A program made the position numbers and the translations under genes. Below the pieces are notes generated by a model. The model searched no databases. It saw only the letters and a list, made by a program, of their open reading frames with translations, and was not told the DNA's origin. Positions 61,501 through 64,000 of a stretch of DNA of 64,000 nucleotides are shown piece by piece. Source of the stretch: Breviolum minutum Mf 1.05b.01 (Eukaryota > Sar > Dinophyceae > Suessiales > Symbiodiniaceae); the NCBI GenBank assembly GCA_000507305.1, contig DF239669.1, positions 111,709 to 175,708 on the forward strand, in the 5' to 3' direction. Position 1 is the first letter of the stretch; the number at the start of each line of letters is the position of its first letter.

Positions 61501-63079
61501 AAACGCATCATTCCTTCCAAGATTTCCAGTCATTTTTTGTTGGGGGATGGGTGGGTTCCAAGTCGTTACTTGTTTTTATCTTGTTTTGGTATATAAATTG
61601 TAGTGTTTTTTTTGTCGATTTTCTCGGAAACATCGGATTGTGCCTGAAAAGTGCAATGCTCTCCCAAAACCACAGGCTTTGCAATGAAGGTTTTGACTCA
61701 ACTACCATCATTTATATCATTTGAAGACCATCATAAGCACTGATATACAGCAACTTCCCCAAGTGGTACATGTAGCAAACCCTGTAGCACTGGAAAACCC
61801 CTGCAAGTTTCGTGTTTTGTCACTAAAAGTGGCAGAATTTCCTCGGTAATGTTCAGGTGAATGGAGCTGGGAGAAAGGGATCTTGGGTGTTTCTTGTTAG
61901 GAGCTATACTCTTAGAAGTCTCATAATCCCAAATCGCAGGGGTAGGTGAGTCCTAAGCCTCTACCCAGATATTTGCCACTATGTACCCAGAAACCAGAGA
62001 TTTACTGCCATGGCCAATGTGTAAGTGCTTAAGTAGACTCTTCAGGGATCCCTTTTTTGCAATCACCACTGACCACACCGCAAGCATCTGTTTTTTTTCC
62101 AGAAGAGGCGTCAAATCCGCTGCTCTTTTTGCCAGGAAAAACAAGGATGGCCGGAAAAAAGGTGCGGAAAATGCTCCCCACCCTACAGCAGCCCATCCCC
62201 GTGGTTTAAAGCATTTTTGAGCACCGGACCGTCCGGAAAATGCAAAAGACTCGAATGATTTCTCGAGTTTTTGTTGCCGACCGGTCCCTAGACTTTTTCC
62301 AGGGTTTTCGAAAAAAAAACGACAGTCAGAAACCTCAAAAACCAGATTTTGGGGCATAAATTGCTGCAAACCACTGAGTCGAAAAACCAGGTTCTGGGAG
62401 CCCGGAAAAGAACACACAGAAAATCATGGACCAAACATATGAATCATATAGTTGGTCTTTTGTAATGCATCTGTGTATATCATATATGGTCACCCCACAA
62501 GATCTACCTAATTCATTTTTTAGTGGTATTTACAATATAAATATAGCTTATTTATTATATATCATATGTCTGTATTTCAACTAAACCACCAACCTTTCTT
62601 TTTCTTGGACCATTTTGCCGGAATTCCTTTTTTCAAGCTGCATATGTTTAGTGATGTTTCGTTGTAAACTGAACGATACCTGATTACCTGAGTATTTACA
62701 AGGTACTACTATGAGGCCTTTCCAAAGGACATCTGGATTCCTTCTGTGACCTGATTCACTCAAGAAGTACCAAGTACTCTCCAGTAAAGTATCATGGCAA
62801 TGGAAATCCACGTCTTGCAATACCCATACCATCCATACTACCATCCATGTATGGTATAGTTAACTACATTTAGCCGATTTTCATGGTAAACGTAGATAAA
62901 GGAGCAGAAGGAGGGTTGCTTCATACAAACCTTGGGTTTTCTGCTTAGACATACAAGCAGTTTCAAGCAACACAGGATGTGGAATTCATTCCACCTATCT
63001 TTGTTACCGTCTTTCTTCTCGATTTTCTTCTCAGTTACAGAATTTCCAGTGGCCCACAAATCAACAAACAAATGATTTT
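25412..63079 (-). CDS. Calcium-dependent protein kinase (CDPK) gene, at least 21 exons, 5' end missing
   Basis: This gene is predicted to encode a cytosolic Ser/Thr kinase switched on by calcium: a kinase domain, an autoinhibitory junction and four C-terminal EF-hands. The motifs occur in family order on the minus strand: VTEKKI (beta-3), GELLDRI (alpha-D), HRDLKLENF, DFGLA, VAYAAPE, DLWSCGVIL, LSGKQPFYG, RIS, HPWV, a junction like NLRVFAGQSRFKRKALT, then EF loops DTNQDGKVTMEE, DITGKGHVNYTE, DRNDSGSISHSE and DLDGNGKVDFDE. From 49348 down every splice phase fits, giving about 520 aa, a normal CDPK size. Donors are GT in most introns, GC after exons ending at 40266, 35686, 30958 and 26309, and GA after those ending at 62758, 36126 and 33323. 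Introns make up about 96% of the span. One intron holds a 10.4 kb retrotransposon. The glycine-rich loop and initiator ATG were not identified. The CDPK identity is secure; outer boundaries and the N-lobe are less so. Confidence 0.9.
26145..26248. mobile_element. Family A hairpin element in CDPK intron 20
   Basis: ctagttatttggtggttaca ... gtttcaccacctag. Confidence 0.75.
26309..26353 (-). CDS. CDPK exon 20: entering helix of EF-hand 4, GC donor
   Basis: ELEAAPGVAKTMIGE, 15 codons. The last intron must begin with GC (GGTGAG/GCGTCA) to produce MIGEVDLDGNGKV. Using the overlapping GT would break the frame. Confidence 0.92.
27005..27044 (-). CDS. CDPK exon 19: 40-nt microexon after EF-hand 3
   Basis: The exon completes the EF-3 Glu codon and reads LETLLEQEAIQEP, the exit helix and linker. 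Acceptor GGCAAG/GTTGG, donor GAGCCG/GTGGGA. It is too short to be found by open-frame length; it was found by phase and helix pattern. Confidence 0.85.
28160..28221 (-). CDS. CDPK exon 18: EF-hand 3
   Basis: VCWNAFKHFDRNDSGSISHS plus two bases of Glu. Loop DRNDSGSISHSE is canonical. Acceptor CCCCAG/GTGTGT, donor TCTGA/GTCTTG. Confidence 0.95.
29016..29080 (-). CDS. CDPK exon 17: EF-hand 2, second half
   Basis: HVNYTEFVASAIDARSDLCE then E. The pattern GxVxYxEFxxxxI is typical of the second EF-hand in CDPKs. Donor GAG/GTCATA. Confidence 0.93.
30018..30060. repeat. Short tandem repeat, 10-11-bp unit
   Basis: Four copies of catgtttcat-like units in a row, within CDPK intron 16. Confidence 0.85.
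30958..31000 (-). CDS. CDPK exon 16: EF-hand 2, first half
   Basis: DAKSLLDAIDITGK plus one base. The acceptor is CCCCAG/GATGCC and the donor GC (CAAAG/GCAGAA). Spliced loop is DITGKGHVNYTE. Positions 3 and 5 are Thr and Lys, not the usual acidic or Asn residues, so calcium binding here may be weak. Confidence 0.85.
32195..32260 (-). CDS. CDPK exon 15: EF-hand 1, second half
   Basis: DGKVTMEELYEALRDHGLDM then PE, 22 codons, phase 0 at both ends. It completes a canonical calcium loop with D1, N3, D5 and E12. GT donor CCCGAG/GTGGAG. Confidence 0.94.
33323..33397 (-). CDS. CDPK exon 14: end of junction and start of EF-hand 1
   Basis: VIASQMSHEKIQTLGDIF then SEIDTNQ. The exon stops four residues into the first EF loop. 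A GA donor (AATCAA/GACCCT) and TTAG/GATGGT acceptor join to give the loop DTNQDGKVTMEE. Confidence 0.93.
33628..33790. mobile_element. Long hairpin element, arms about 70 bp
   Basis: Starts attcatgggaatttaaggta and ends with its complement; inner arms aagaaataaggccttatta and taataaggctttattaaggg-like sequence pair as well. Single copy in the window. Confidence 0.85.
35167..35256. mobile_element. Family B hairpin element
   Basis: cccataggatccatgtatgg ... ccatacatggatagtatggg with inner arms ttcacctacattt / aatgtaggtaaat. Other copies lie at 26721-26810, 38462-38575, 42843-42960, 45417-45512, 47301-47400 and 60243-60391 (the last with an extra insert). Confidence 0.85.
35686..35795 (-). CDS. 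CDPK exon 13: autoinhibitory junction
   Basis: VLRKVIQNLRVFAGQSRFKR then KALT is the CDPK junction domain, which blocks the active site until calcium binds the EF-hands. Acceptor TTTCAG/TGGAG. GC donor (TTGACG/GCCCGG) gives KALT-VIASQM, the family register. Confidence 0.92.
35948..36051. mobile_element. Family A hairpin element in CDPK intron 12
   Basis: It makes up a third of this 330-bp intron, the shortest of the gene. Confidence 0.8.
36126..36237 (-). CDS. CDPK exon 12: insert plus HPWV
   Basis: Frame and phase link this 112-nt exon to its neighbours. Its second half contains AGWVHPWVHWW, the HPW motif that closes the kinase domain. Its first half is a basic, Ser/Thr-rich insert (PLRRRRPSTAL) not usual in the family. 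The donor is GA (CTGCAA/GATGAG); with it the junction codon becomes Met. Confidence 0.7.
36509..36603. mobile_element. Family F hairpin element
   Basis: accctctggtaaactaacatagc ends, arms matching gctatgttggtttgccagag. Related copies: 21180-21290, 31258-31352, 18340-18440, 46866-46962, 48729-48825. Confidence 0.75.
37387..37491. mobile_element. Family A hairpin element in CDPK intron 11
   Basis: ctagttggtggttgaacc ... gttgccaccacctag. Confidence 0.8.
38089..38213. mobile_element. Hairpin element, single copy
   Basis: tgttgaccccggattaataa ... ttattaatccggggttgaca. Located in CDPK intron 11. Confidence 0.85.
38870..38947 (-). CDS. CDPK exon 11: subdomain XI
   Basis: The exon encodes ELLAKLLQLVPTQRISASEA followed by DKPKQS. 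It contains the invariant kinase arginine in QRIS. Acceptor GTAG/GAGTTG, donor TCG/GTGAGT, both canonical. Confidence 0.92.
40266..40328 (-). CDS. CDPK exon 10: before subdomain XI, GC donor
   Basis: AKTGNYSLADDVWKKVSMDAQ matches the family stretch GxYxFxxxxWxxVSxxAK. The protein only stays in register if the intron starts with GC (GCGCAG/GCGCCT); the GT six residues earlier would lose VSxxA. Confidence 0.88.
41732..41807 (-). CDS. CDPK exon 9: subdomain X
   Basis: After one base finishing Leu, the exon encodes YILLSGKQPFYGTNNKEIF and then KQVQFR, closely matching the CDPK consensus YxLLSGxPPFxGxxxxEI. Acceptor TTGGCAG/GTACAT, donor TTTCGG/GTGGCA. Confidence 0.95.
42297..42399. mobile_element. 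Family E hairpin element
   Basis: acacccccgaaaactaacat ... atgttcgtttttgggggtgt. Similar ends occur at 8698-8800, 34293-34398, 34985-35098, 39796-39908, 26405-26510 and 32715-32855, with sequence between arms changing. Confidence 0.8.
42712..42767 (-). CDS. CDPK exon 8: subdomain IX (DLWSCG)
   Basis: VVSGKYTSACDLWSCGVI plus two bases of a Leu codon. It follows APE directly when spliced, with the DxWSxG aspartate present. Donor ATCTT/GTACCG, phase 2, completed by the next exon. Reading through the donor gives the spurious extension seen in the raw frame. Confidence 0.95.
43548..44174 (-). pseudogene. Second retroelement fragment, 3' part with zinc finger
   Basis: 208-codon frame within CDPK intron 7. 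It contains CPFCEQKQILVDHAFLEC, a C-x2-C...H-x4-C finger like the one after the RT domain in ORF4, and resembles the C-terminal part of non-LTR polyproteins. No RT motifs are present, so it is an isolated remnant. Open frames on both strands at 43012-43500 may be more of the same remnant. Confidence 0.5.
45277..45335 (-). CDS. CDPK exon 7: activation segment and APE motif
   Basis: It encodes GYLRTAVGSVAYAAPE, equivalent to the usual HTxVGTPYYVAPE. The APE glutamate is the last codon before a GT donor (GAG/GTGTGG). Acceptor TTTTAG/GCGG. Confidence 0.93.
45642..45740. mobile_element. Family A hairpin element in CDPK intron 7
   Basis: cgttggtggttgaaccaacc ... tttgaaaccaccatctag. Confidence 0.75.
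46691..46736 (-). CDS. CDPK exon 6: DFG magnesium-binding loop
   Basis: The exon is 15 codons plus one base, reading ADFGLAQYFRAFGLD. DFG is intact. Acceptor CCGAG/GCAGAC, donor GATG/GTGGTT, phase 1, matching the next exon. Confidence 0.92.
47527..47633. mobile_element. Family D hairpin element
   Basis: tatgggtgtttccgaaaatg ... tttttggaaacacccata. Other copies: 3500-3634, 27829-27937 and 29115-29223. Confidence 0.85.
47664..47767. mobile_element. Family A hairpin element in CDPK intron 5
   Basis: ctggttggtggtttcaacc ... gttgccaccacctag, 50 bp from the HRD exon. Confidence 0.75.
47820..47916 (-). CDS. CDPK exon 5: catalytic loop (HRDLKLENF)
   Basis: It encodes CNAAGVAHRDLKLENFLL, the kinase catalytic loop with the catalytic Asp and the Asn metal ligand, then a 10-residue loop with three of the exon's cysteines nearby and LLKL. 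Donor TTG/GTTGCT in phase 0 joins the DFG exon as KLADFGLA. The acceptor at 47917 is the likeliest of two AGs. Confidence 0.92.
48450..48545. mobile_element. Family A hairpin element in CDPK intron 4
   Basis: Left end ctagttggtggttgaacc; the right end is worn (tttgaaaccagg). Confidence 0.7.
49286..49348 (-). CDS. CDPK exon 4: alpha-E
   Basis: It reads GSFTESLASALMKQIFSA across the junction, the alpha-E signature of CDPKs (GxFxExxAxxxxxQI). The acceptor is GCAAG/GAAGC. The 3' end is ambiguous by a base: GCAG occurs at both ends of the following intron, so the splice may be at 49285 (phase fits the HRD exon) or at the GTAAAA donor at 49285-49286. It lies only about 120 bp from the retrotransposon insertion site. 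Confidence 0.85.
49465..49482. repeat. Target-site duplication, 3' side of element
   Basis: ctacatcatccctggctc, identical over 18 bases to 59889-59906. The flanking bases beyond differ (aggaaa here, ttgagg at the other copy). Confidence 0.93.
49483..49904 (-). other. Retrotransposon 3' trailer
   Basis: 422 nt between the ORF4 stop and the target duplication. It has two overlapping 72-codon frames (49616-49834 and 49668-49886) of doubtful meaning. There is no A-rich or microsatellite tail. Confidence 0.75.
49905..53522 (-). CDS. Retrotransposon ORF4: reverse transcriptase, zinc finger, RNase H
   Basis: 1205-codon open frame; the meaningful part probably starts near 53230, downstream of the ORF3 overlap. 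RT motifs: ALVPKG and SLRPITIFS, motif A DITKCFN (around 52490), motif B GMAEGDPLAV, and motif C FADN at 52221-52232, where Asn replaces the second Asp of the usual xxDD. A CCHC-type finger, CPLCTCQDTKVHFLFEC, lies at about 51150-51205. RNase H residues are complete: FFVDGS, TGAEFF, FSDSSAA and ILGNRMAD (about 50960 to 50480). A 200-residue C-terminal extension is unassigned. Product copies RNA at the nicked target. Confidence 0.92.
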   Translation of the reverse strand: MTCGIVISPPLTGLISWCHLFVKGLTMFAGQKIRLLIELKNLPLLLTRCTLDLQWRSVSLSHLLFCVMTVCGCQTSAMLHVLRLGEKTNPVSRLILQKKLHRFLPVQISGQDIAIEDMDSDILYLDNIPEGMGSQFPLYQSQPIFDPEQLHKHFFDFWAPFWMRDQGPQLVGISAWPRFLEMAQGCGFCNKSEIEYEISLEDWRQAIKDTKHKTARGSCGFSQPELVALHSDLLACIVRIFRAAVHVGLPSWLMIARLALVPKGESSCEIKSLRPITIFSLLFRVWAKTISKKLLLKWSYTLPETITAGLPKRSCTHLSLRSAIAIEENLQVKNCIGGYILDITKCFNGFPRIPVMWLLRAEGLTQLDHDLWLNSMACMSRVVQLGMSCSTPRIATTGMAEGDPLAVCGMAQIANMWFRLLAKCNVAPSSFADNWSWFGNCVEDHIAALSYTHEFLKILGLESDPQKCWAWGSSKYARNMWHEISQKVFGSPKTIQVVLEEKDLGVQMHYAAVTHLGCALDRLEAGIAKIHRLWHAPYQIDRKCFLIQSGIYPSMFYGAFVVYLGKKRFAKIRTTIGNAVLHRTVNTNPMLVGSLLSQTLDDPFIYVLKNALFQWYSFLHKYPHLRGWAYKCLNDASTDPNKAIGPAGCLKCYCNQIGWQIHEGGVISDHCGLMWNLHTMTWPSITDRLYSAWDVVVTTAVRERDGLQDLPVIDLAASHIHDMNADARHTKIIAMHQTLSVIYQSQKTKWRNSQVHCAGAQDPNTFVPEPGVEYDNCPLCTCQDTKVHFLFECEKLQDIRDQYHEAFETLQRKAPWTFCVPVVFRHSLHDAYTVLNYNRNYPDPFLISDQATVPVFFVDGSCSNPEVQHGRCASFAIIHDRSHSPDVRLDLVHKYRMTGCSPESLVCCQSGLIVGQQTITGAEFFCIVQIVRSVERAKIFSDSSAAIEIFHSLQQDGDWFKYYKHSCFDLILMLMKAFEERDPYGFEVVKVKAHREDCEAENNDELYKILGNRMADSSCKAILAVSGVQVIDAAAMVARHVQTSRDQLKNFLPALVEMDIRRMDERTKWTVQRPALIEQSDIQDVAASQHFREQVNFSPPVGAFLSFQPGARFLKRFLDWASMIRWPINGGEAHTSAQTISYQELVINFLICTQQPLPRVLDERRKGVKLHYIDPSEQNLEVMMPIGMPEAVKLVQHTAKFLHSF
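53176..54774 (-). CDS. Retrotransposon ORF3: apurinic-type endonuclease
   Basis: 532 aa from the first ATG (an upstream TTG extends the frame). It nicks target DNA to prime reverse transcription. Signature residues of the APE/exonuclease III fold occur in order: NPTSI, a Glu in SETS, LYGVPGG, IVAGDFNCPP, QNDSIVFSH and THSPLIATFDL. The usual SDH triad end reads THSP here. The frame then continues about 300 residues without motif until it runs into ORF4. Its last 50 codons overlap ORF4, and after an A6 run (53226-53231) the plausible protein continues in the ORF4 frame. ORF3 and ORF4 are therefore probably one polyprotein separated by a frameshift. Confidence 0.88.
   Translation of the reverse strand: MFRVAVVNPTSIRDKAHEFCMLPFDVCAVSETSATAATQKHQTHKFKAQGLRVIWGHPTPSQRVLADGRDAVRGVSSGVCCISRTSVRESRGNLPLHWRATCRILITFVHLKHFCLRFIILYGVPGGSQDQMSRNNSLWKAVHSVIGEHDMPTIVAGDFNCPPQKCEPWDDLRNMGFHELFQFHRNLYGEELPATCKGATQNDSIVFSHHLASAYRSAQVYCDAPFKTHSPLIATFDLQCHDFCRRTFCMPDPLYDAILTSELFQHQQARHALYCTVKVETHLREVSHENLTKAFKCVGQTFENAYEHTQRFMCDFTPEDSPPPLLRKQKGRLQPREIRKLPCRKTPKKAREGCFEPPCDWVRQLRRLESIRTSIKKYCDSDVPNHVSQQLRNEWQAICRASGFPKGFQNWCILNNVVDLWYCDIPPFDWIDILVSSFREGVDHVCRAEDKASDRVEKFTIAIDQMHFGSAMAFRKLKPPSVLCNDRLWVSNQCNATRVTSRGKNKPCVKIDSSEKIAPLFTCADFWAGHCD
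54865..56235 (-). CDS. Retrotransposon ORF2: gag-like protein with coiled coil
   Basis: 456 aa starting at an ATG that overlaps the ORF1 end by 40 nt. The N-terminal 200 residues are globular, followed by a Gly/Pro-rich, basic linker (positions 245-300) and a Gln-rich coiled coil at about 320-420 (AIEQTMQKLQDD, EVQQAMQTVQTQIQ), then a basic and acidic tail. No CCHC knuckle is visible. Position between other element ORFs and the coiled coil suggest an RNA-binding, oligomerising protein like LINE ORF1p. This is inference from layout; I recognise no family domain. Confidence 0.75.
   Translation of the reverse strand: MASTEPANQESIVISVVVWKDEAPQHIWTGLEKNFVRNVKEQLGVDTTQLMQVWGRAFFANSTKCDFVIATSAQCFLRVQKLIVETLLGKSGVNGIYTVAKADNHLRHPDWSVIWLGSHLQCVLAAQKIPNHSGIVRGRNSWGIRCHQSKFPSISKELRPDQKEHEAPLAVTKLFKIDPIPVGISDPDLVGWGKQIGWTFRIVKRLGKRAVLVGSDAMPPDGFISLQGSVVLIKEVNTNKAGEKIGPQIAGPRSKNFGKKMLGQKPLANPDDPWEGASLPAGGGVVKGGGAYNAWANYSPISLGGLAQSGGVNLNSTTKQPEGPVATKFQAFDDRMSAIEQTMQKLQDDQKKADEKNHQSHRNNVAQFKAIDTRFGEVQQAMQTVQTQIQSSICDAVQKQEARLGAQFDQIMQALKADKADVKSRSGPGKRNGVDVRVDGDGDATMSPEKPSAGKS
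56196..59807 (-). CDS. Retrotransposon ORF1: C5 cytosine methyltransferase polyprotein
   Basis: 1203 aa from the ATG at 59807; a longer frame begins at a GTG upstream, but the ATG is preferred. Residues 140-510 form a full C5 methyltransferase: motif I VEGFAGGFGG (144-153), motif II-like IEVD, motif IV SPPCAPWS with catalytic Cys248, motif VI AIENV with Glu287, motif VIII TRRRW (327-331), motif IX VRFFSPVE and motif X IGNAIS (487-492). It should transfer methyl groups from S-adenosylmethionine to cytosine in DNA. Residues about 583-632 are 12-residue tandem repeats (SFEVEARDVASH). Residues about 905-990 look ubiquitin-like and end CHGGGAK. An IQ-like STIQRAIRKK follows at 1071. The last part has no known family. 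It overlaps ORF2 by 40 nt in another frame. The role in the element is inferred: self-methylation of new copies is one proposal. Confidence 0.92.
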   Translation of the reverse strand: MDDTMKRWLMGITSDYSWKVRDFGMFQKVNIFLKNVIIDGCLASGEISIPDGQQNRCCLQGANHDCDITHVATHKAVAKVWLPEPFKHADGMMLEGLACVGVVCQDPGDGFIRTSFGVVPGRTCLLPVKSRSEWGQPSHPWTLVEGFAGGFGGWFQAMRMMQHGNVGAPWNSCVAIEVDQPTAEMYAINHCSVSYGFRDPTIQCATFPVLGPNCQVSSIFVGPICDCVSWMKLLPWENCLIYSMSPPCAPWSLGTLMKDGFCSLEGQSLGEGVMAARFFRPPAIAIENVCTITTHRHFRCLIGIFLFCGYKLVWQSIEDMKKVSPATRRRWLAVFIRVDLPIDELPPFVANLSMLQLPRVTLGSFRVFGDLPEQHERDLTLDDDLKCIYGDPRFAKDIRSFTTENILQEVLMSRIRGEESQLSTVVASYGNQHLLPIQTLVQKGIFAELRHGKYGVRFFSPVELFYFLCPVLECAFPVSLRQCHLVIGNAISVQHASLALCNACVALGLIQMNPVDLVLEVIQKRLHAGNTVFEIHDGRLIIKRTHSPHVMPAPSIDDLDDDVCIASPPKKCMRHDEMDRSGVSAALPFEIEARGEASHSFEVEARDVASHSFEVEARDVASHSFEVEARDITVHSQAAIRLPLGSTLKDALEKFPCELTSMIPLTEQGVVWPLSQEIPDGLTLFFGIVGDGMKRWFESPARWLHVDELSSPLQILRRVFKDLPPMWLSKFLEGMKCFDMGLNERELEDLCRSETCVLIHSHGLQLDTLDRVHPVPVSDLNQYESCIHQSIPEIRFGTGSVVFMMGKDGFESTLNMTCCKIIAFLSTMLSSLGWQWISKRDIMSGQRIDISNTLELEHGLRSYELKKVLGVIVPMDIHASPCVFLRFTILKGVVGIALKAIDVQSTGCVAVRIKFDGIHIWSCRIPGNFKVEHLISLWNQIHTLIGLNQVHGVFRGKRVVPDCDFFHLLNACDCHEVRLHLVGKCHGGGAKQESKHECRNLLARELLGRNFPLSEMDFLVSRWIDKVGVNKILRTLQEENHEKRWGLMVELAKVHNIPYVAHDPVKAKAASTIQRAIRKKQPVKVSAENFALCPGYFTLPDGDFAQIVSKVERSSQGVILLSGDEAKPWLSVQRPFMPDAFGIITLEKPSEFQQPEPNVITFPATDDMGRQVILRGFLWQLGEANINYQVKWHLLNLPTKNPL
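56838..57095 (-). other. Possible ubiquitin-like segment in ORF1
   Basis: The order GVFRGKRVVPDCDFFHLLN, VRLHLVGKCHGGGAK follows ubiquitin's IFAGKxLxDxxxLxxY, LHLVLRLRGG pattern, including a run of glycines after the last strand. Similarity is by eye only. If real, it could be a processing site in the polyprotein. Confidence 0.4.
57917..58060 (-). repeat. 36-bp in-frame tandem repeat in ORF1
   Basis: Four units beginning ccctcgcttcaacctc at 57917, 57953, 57989 and 58025; the first three are nearly identical and the fourth diverges. Each adds 12 residues, so the reading frame is preserved. Confidence 0.92.
58278..59390 (-). other. DNA cytosine methyltransferase catalytic domain within ORF1
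   Basis: All landmark residues are present: the FAGxGG loop, the PPC nucleophile (TGT at 59064-59066), ENV, the RxR of motif VIII, and GNA of motif X. The 150 residues between motifs VIII and IX form the target-recognition region. No stop or frame break interrupts the domain, so it appears active. Confidence 0.92.
59808..59888 (-). other. Retrotransposon 5' leader
   Basis: 81 nt, GC-rich, with a G-run before the ORF1 ATG. The first bases CCTCAAGG include CTCAAG, the last six bases of the dinoflagellate spliced leader. Confidence 0.6.
59889..59906. repeat. Target-site duplication, 5' side of element
   Basis: Second copy of ctacatcatccctggctc. The element begins immediately inside it on the minus strand with CCTCAAGG. 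Confidence 0.93.
60530..60630. mobile_element. Family A hairpin element in CDPK intron 3
   Basis: tagttggtggattcaacc ... cttgaaaccacaacccag. Confidence 0.7.
60800..60905. mobile_element. Family G hairpin element
   Basis: Arms built on gttgtttactagggaatcc and a tail like acaacctgaacaacca, with ttataggg boxes between. Related copies: 19680-19786, 21412-21534 and 40702-40795. Confidence 0.6.
61277..61322 (-). CDS. CDPK exon 3: hinge and alpha-D
   Basis: The exon encodes CKTGELLDRILEL plus the first base of a glycine codon, a clear match to the CDPK motif CxGGELFDRI. Donor TTAG/GTCGAG is in phase 1 and joins the exon at 49348 to give LELGSFTES, the expected start of alpha-E. The intron between them is 11.9 kb because it contains the retrotransposon. 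Confidence 0.8.
61323..62757. other. CDPK intron 2, no assigned gene
   Basis: Intron between exons 2 and 3. It holds a 154-codon minus-strand open frame (61953-62417) with no recognised motif and a small perfect hairpin near 61405-61440 built on GCATGCCTATAGC. The frame is probably accidental or an old element. Confidence 0.3.
62758..62813 (-). CDS. CDPK exon 2: beta-4/beta-5 (hinge side)
   Basis: The segment reads HDTLLESTWYFLS, fitting the kinase stretch that precedes the hinge (usually ED...YLVME). A GA donor (AGT followed by GAATC) joins it in phase with HRCKTGEL of the next exon at exactly the family spacing. It was called only from motif spacing. Confidence 0.5.
62955..63079 (-). CDS. 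CDPK exon 1 of this model: kinase N-lobe (beta-3/alpha-C)
   Basis: The frame reads ATGNSVTEKKIEKK, which resembles the kinase beta-2/beta-3 stretch TGxxVAxKxIxKK with the ATP-anchoring lysine, followed by NEFHIL where alpha-C would lie. It ends at a strong GTATGT donor. The acceptor at 63080-81 is my choice because it is the nearest in-frame AG. The junction to the next exon is uncertain by one nucleotide. The match is weaker than for the downstream exons. Confidence 0.5.
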
Positions 63080-63781
63080 CTCCCCGCACAAGATATGGAT
63101 TGAAACCCCGTTTAACTGAATGTTAGTTCGTCTGGGGGAATCTATGAACAATGAATTTCAAATGACAACTTAGAATCCCATAGAAAACTCATATTTTCAA
63201 ACACAGCTCCGTCATGAAACATGCCCTGATTCTGGTTTATTGGGCAATTTGTTTGAATTGCCCTAAGGATCTGATCGGTATGTCCGTTTTGAAAGGGACT
63301 ACCCCCGACCCCATTCCTAGGAAGGGATTGGAACCTCCACTCCTAGGGCTCAAGGTCGACGTCCTTTCTCGGCCCTGAGGCCAGGGCCTCAGACTGGAAA
63401 AACCTTGACATGGGGCAAGTCGTGGATACACCACAACAGGGCGAAGGTACAGGCTGTACCTCCAGGGAACTAACAAGTTCCCAGGAGGATAGATTTTCTG
63501 CGTTCGTCTTCTGGGTCAATGAGCTGTTCATTAGCCCGATTTGCTTAGACACTCGAAAACCCGCCCAACAAAGGCTGCTGCCTCTGAAATCTATGAAGAA
63601 TTTTGAAACAACTCAACGTCTCAACGAGTTTAAAATGCAAATCACTGCTAATCCAATGGCCAAACCTTTATGTTGTAACATTGGATTCATCGGATTATGG
63701 CAAAATGGAAGGATGGCTTTTCAAATTCACATGTTCATGGCCAAATTATGCCAAATTATATTTCACCAACCTAGATTTCCC

Positions 63782-63945
63782 TCAAAAAAACCGGCATCCC
63801 ATTTCCGGAAACCAAAAAGCTACCAAAAATTGTGTTAGAAACGCGATGAGGTCTGCGCGCCTGAACATGTTGGGCAGGTTATTGACGTAAGAATCGAAAC
63901 TTTGAGATTCGAGGATTGGAGAGACTTTTTCTCGCGCAACCTTTT
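63782..63945 (-). CDS. Candidate upstream exon, unidentified
   Basis: Minus-strand open segment reading SFDSYVNNLPNMFRRADLIA before a GTAGCT donor near 63828. Its composition looks coding and it lies upstream of the CDPK N-lobe, so it could be the CDPK N-terminus or another gene. I see no family motif. The 63080-63780 stretch between holds a GC-rich segment (63240-63550) open on both strands and nothing else I can name. Confidence 0.3.
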
Positions 63946-64000
63946 TTTTTATATATGATCCCGGTTCGCGGTTCGCTACCACCCCCCCCCCCCGTGGCAA

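Noticed and set aside
61953-62417. Minus-strand 154-codon frame
   Set aside because: It is within CDPK intron 2, lacks motifs, and both strands are open.
16-64000. CRISPR arrays, tRNA or rRNA genes, and full spliced-leader genes
   Set aside because: None was seen; regular repeats are microsatellites or hairpin elements, and no leader sequence longer than six bases was noticed.

Overview
This window looks like nuclear DNA of a dinoflagellate, most plausibly a Symbiodiniaceae-like or related genome. The basis is tiny exons in kilobase introns, frequent GC and GA splice donors, many families of short hairpin elements, and a retrotransposon that carries its own DNA cytosine methyltransferase. 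No bacterial-style operon, rRNA or tRNA was recognised. Two long assembly gaps (1880-2279/2280 and 18887-19300) lie inside microsatellites, and single N bases occur at 39628 and 60361.

Right half (about 25.4 to 63.1 kb, minus strand): one calcium-dependent protein kinase (CDPK) gene in at least 21 exons of 40 to 186 nt. I assembled it by reading kinase and EF-hand motifs and checking splice phase. The order is N-lobe (63.0 kb), alpha-D (61.3), alpha-E (49.3), HRD loop (47.9), DFG (46.7), activation segment/APE (45.3), DxWSxG (42.7), subdomains X-XI (41.8-36.1), autoinhibitory junction (35.7), and EF-hands 1 to 4 (33.4-25.4). About 1.57 kb of coding sequence is spread over 37.7 kb. The glycine-rich loop and start codon were not found.

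Inside the intron between alpha-D and alpha-E, in the same orientation, sits a near-intact 10.4 kb non-LTR retrotransposon (49483-59888) flanked by a perfect 18-bp target-site duplication. In order it encodes a ~1203-aa protein with a complete C5 cytosine methyltransferase domain and a possible ubiquitin-like segment, a 456-aa gag-like coiled-coil protein, an apurinic-type endonuclease, and a reverse transcriptase/zinc-finger/RNase H polyprotein. The last two are separated only by a one-base frame change at an A6 run. This DNMT-carrying retroelement is the most remarkable system in the window. DNMT capture by dinoflagellate retrotransposons has been reported, so the class may be known, but this non-LTR arrangement merits checking.

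Left half (about 1 to 25 kb): scattered short exon-like open segments, mostly on the minus strand, from one or more unidentified genes. Among them are hairpin elements. Two copies of one family (22.3 and 17.7 kb) begin with GT, end with AG, and when removed join open reading frames in phase, which is what introner elements (intron-generating transposons) would do. Hairpin elements of at least eight families pepper all non-coding sequence in the window.
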